Assembly (NCBI GenBank): GCA_029783825.1
Contig: JAREIK010002991.1
Span: forward strand, 303,001-367,000
Origin: Sapria himalayana
Taxonomy: Eukaryota > Streptophyta > Magnoliopsida > Malpighiales > Rafflesiaceae
DNA length: 64,000 bases
Direction of reading: 5' to 3'
Each line of letters starts with the position of its first letter. The first letter of the stretch is position 1. The notes under the pieces were generated by a model. It saw only the letters and a list, made by a program, of their open reading frames with translations, ran no database searches and was not told the origin of the DNA. The position numbers and the translations under genes are program-made. Shown here piece by piece: positions 63,466 to 64,000 of this stretch.

Positions 63466-64000
63466 ATAGTTTTTTTTCGCTATTTAGTTGAGGCAATTAA
63501 AAAAATAGGCTCCAACCCACTCACTACACTGCTCATGATTTTTCCTCCTCTTCTTTTCTCTCATAGCCAGATTTTCTTACTCAACAAATCTCTTCTTCCA
63601 AAATCATAATCCAATGTCTTCTCTATATCCACTAGTTCCAGTGGCATTGACACCAACAAAAACCCAGCTTCAACACATCCGGTGTTGTTGATCATAGCCG
63701 GAGGAGTGATTTGTCAGAGATGCATGGAAAAATTATGAATCGTGATGGTGTTTGAATTTTGATCGACATAAAAATGTATATTGCATCCTCGATCCTTCTC
63801 CGTCTTCCTCTCTTTCTTCGCTACATCAAAAACTAGAACCCATCTTGTAAGAGTAATAATAAATATTAGGTGGTTGGACATACTCCAATAGCTATTGAGC
63901 TTCGTTGTTTAGTTCAAAACAAAAGAGCTTCATCCAACTCTCTAGTTGCAGATACTTGTCTTTATATGATGAATTGCTTACATGTTGTGTGTTCATAAGG
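63466..64000. other. Unassigned end of window
   Basis: A short CT-rich stretch (63535-63600, 63780-63825) and otherwise ordinary sequence. No gene is recognised. Confidence 0.3.

Overview
The window is nuclear DNA from a flowering plant. The evidence is an MSI1-type WD40 gene with plant-like coding, a plant L1-type LINE carrying DUF4283 and a zinc knuckle, BED-type hAT transposases, Ty1-copia remnants, and long arrays resembling the plant telomere unit CCCTAAA. The very GC-rich LINE and the hAT family hint at a monocot, but this is not proven. Most of the window is AT-rich, transposon-filled sequence, and only one host gene is recognisable.

Left third (1-20.6 kb): repeated insertions of one hAT family whose ends read TAGAGGTGTCAA. 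It includes a nearly intact 3.6-kb element (11989-15633) with perfect 8-bp target duplications, decayed autonomous copies (1-2889, 9171-11285, about 17050-19964), and short non-autonomous copies (3096-3589, 5877-6379, 15767-16276, 20133-20583; also 31290-31717). Ty1-copia fragments lie between them.

Middle (20.6-38.7 kb): AT-rich sequence with minus-strand copia remnants. On the minus strand lie the first three exons of an MSI1-like gene (34611-35700), whose remaining exons are not seen. Upstream of it are a minisatellite, a long inverted repeat enclosing a TATATG-rich minisatellite, and a diverged tandem duplication.

Right (38.7-64 kb): four copies of a LINE lineage. The largest (42244-51440) has ORF1, ORF2 with endonuclease, reverse transcriptase and a C-terminal zinc-binding domain, a tandemly repeated 3'UTR and a long poly(A). 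In all four copies the poly(A) abuts a degenerate CCCTAAA-like array in the same polarity. The big LINE sits exactly between two diverged copies of a 2.0-2.2-kb block (array plus 0.7 kb unique sequence). This LINE/telomere-like-repeat association is the most interesting feature. Between the two LINE clusters is an old hAT copy (54839-59509) with a second type of hAT-like element nested inside it.
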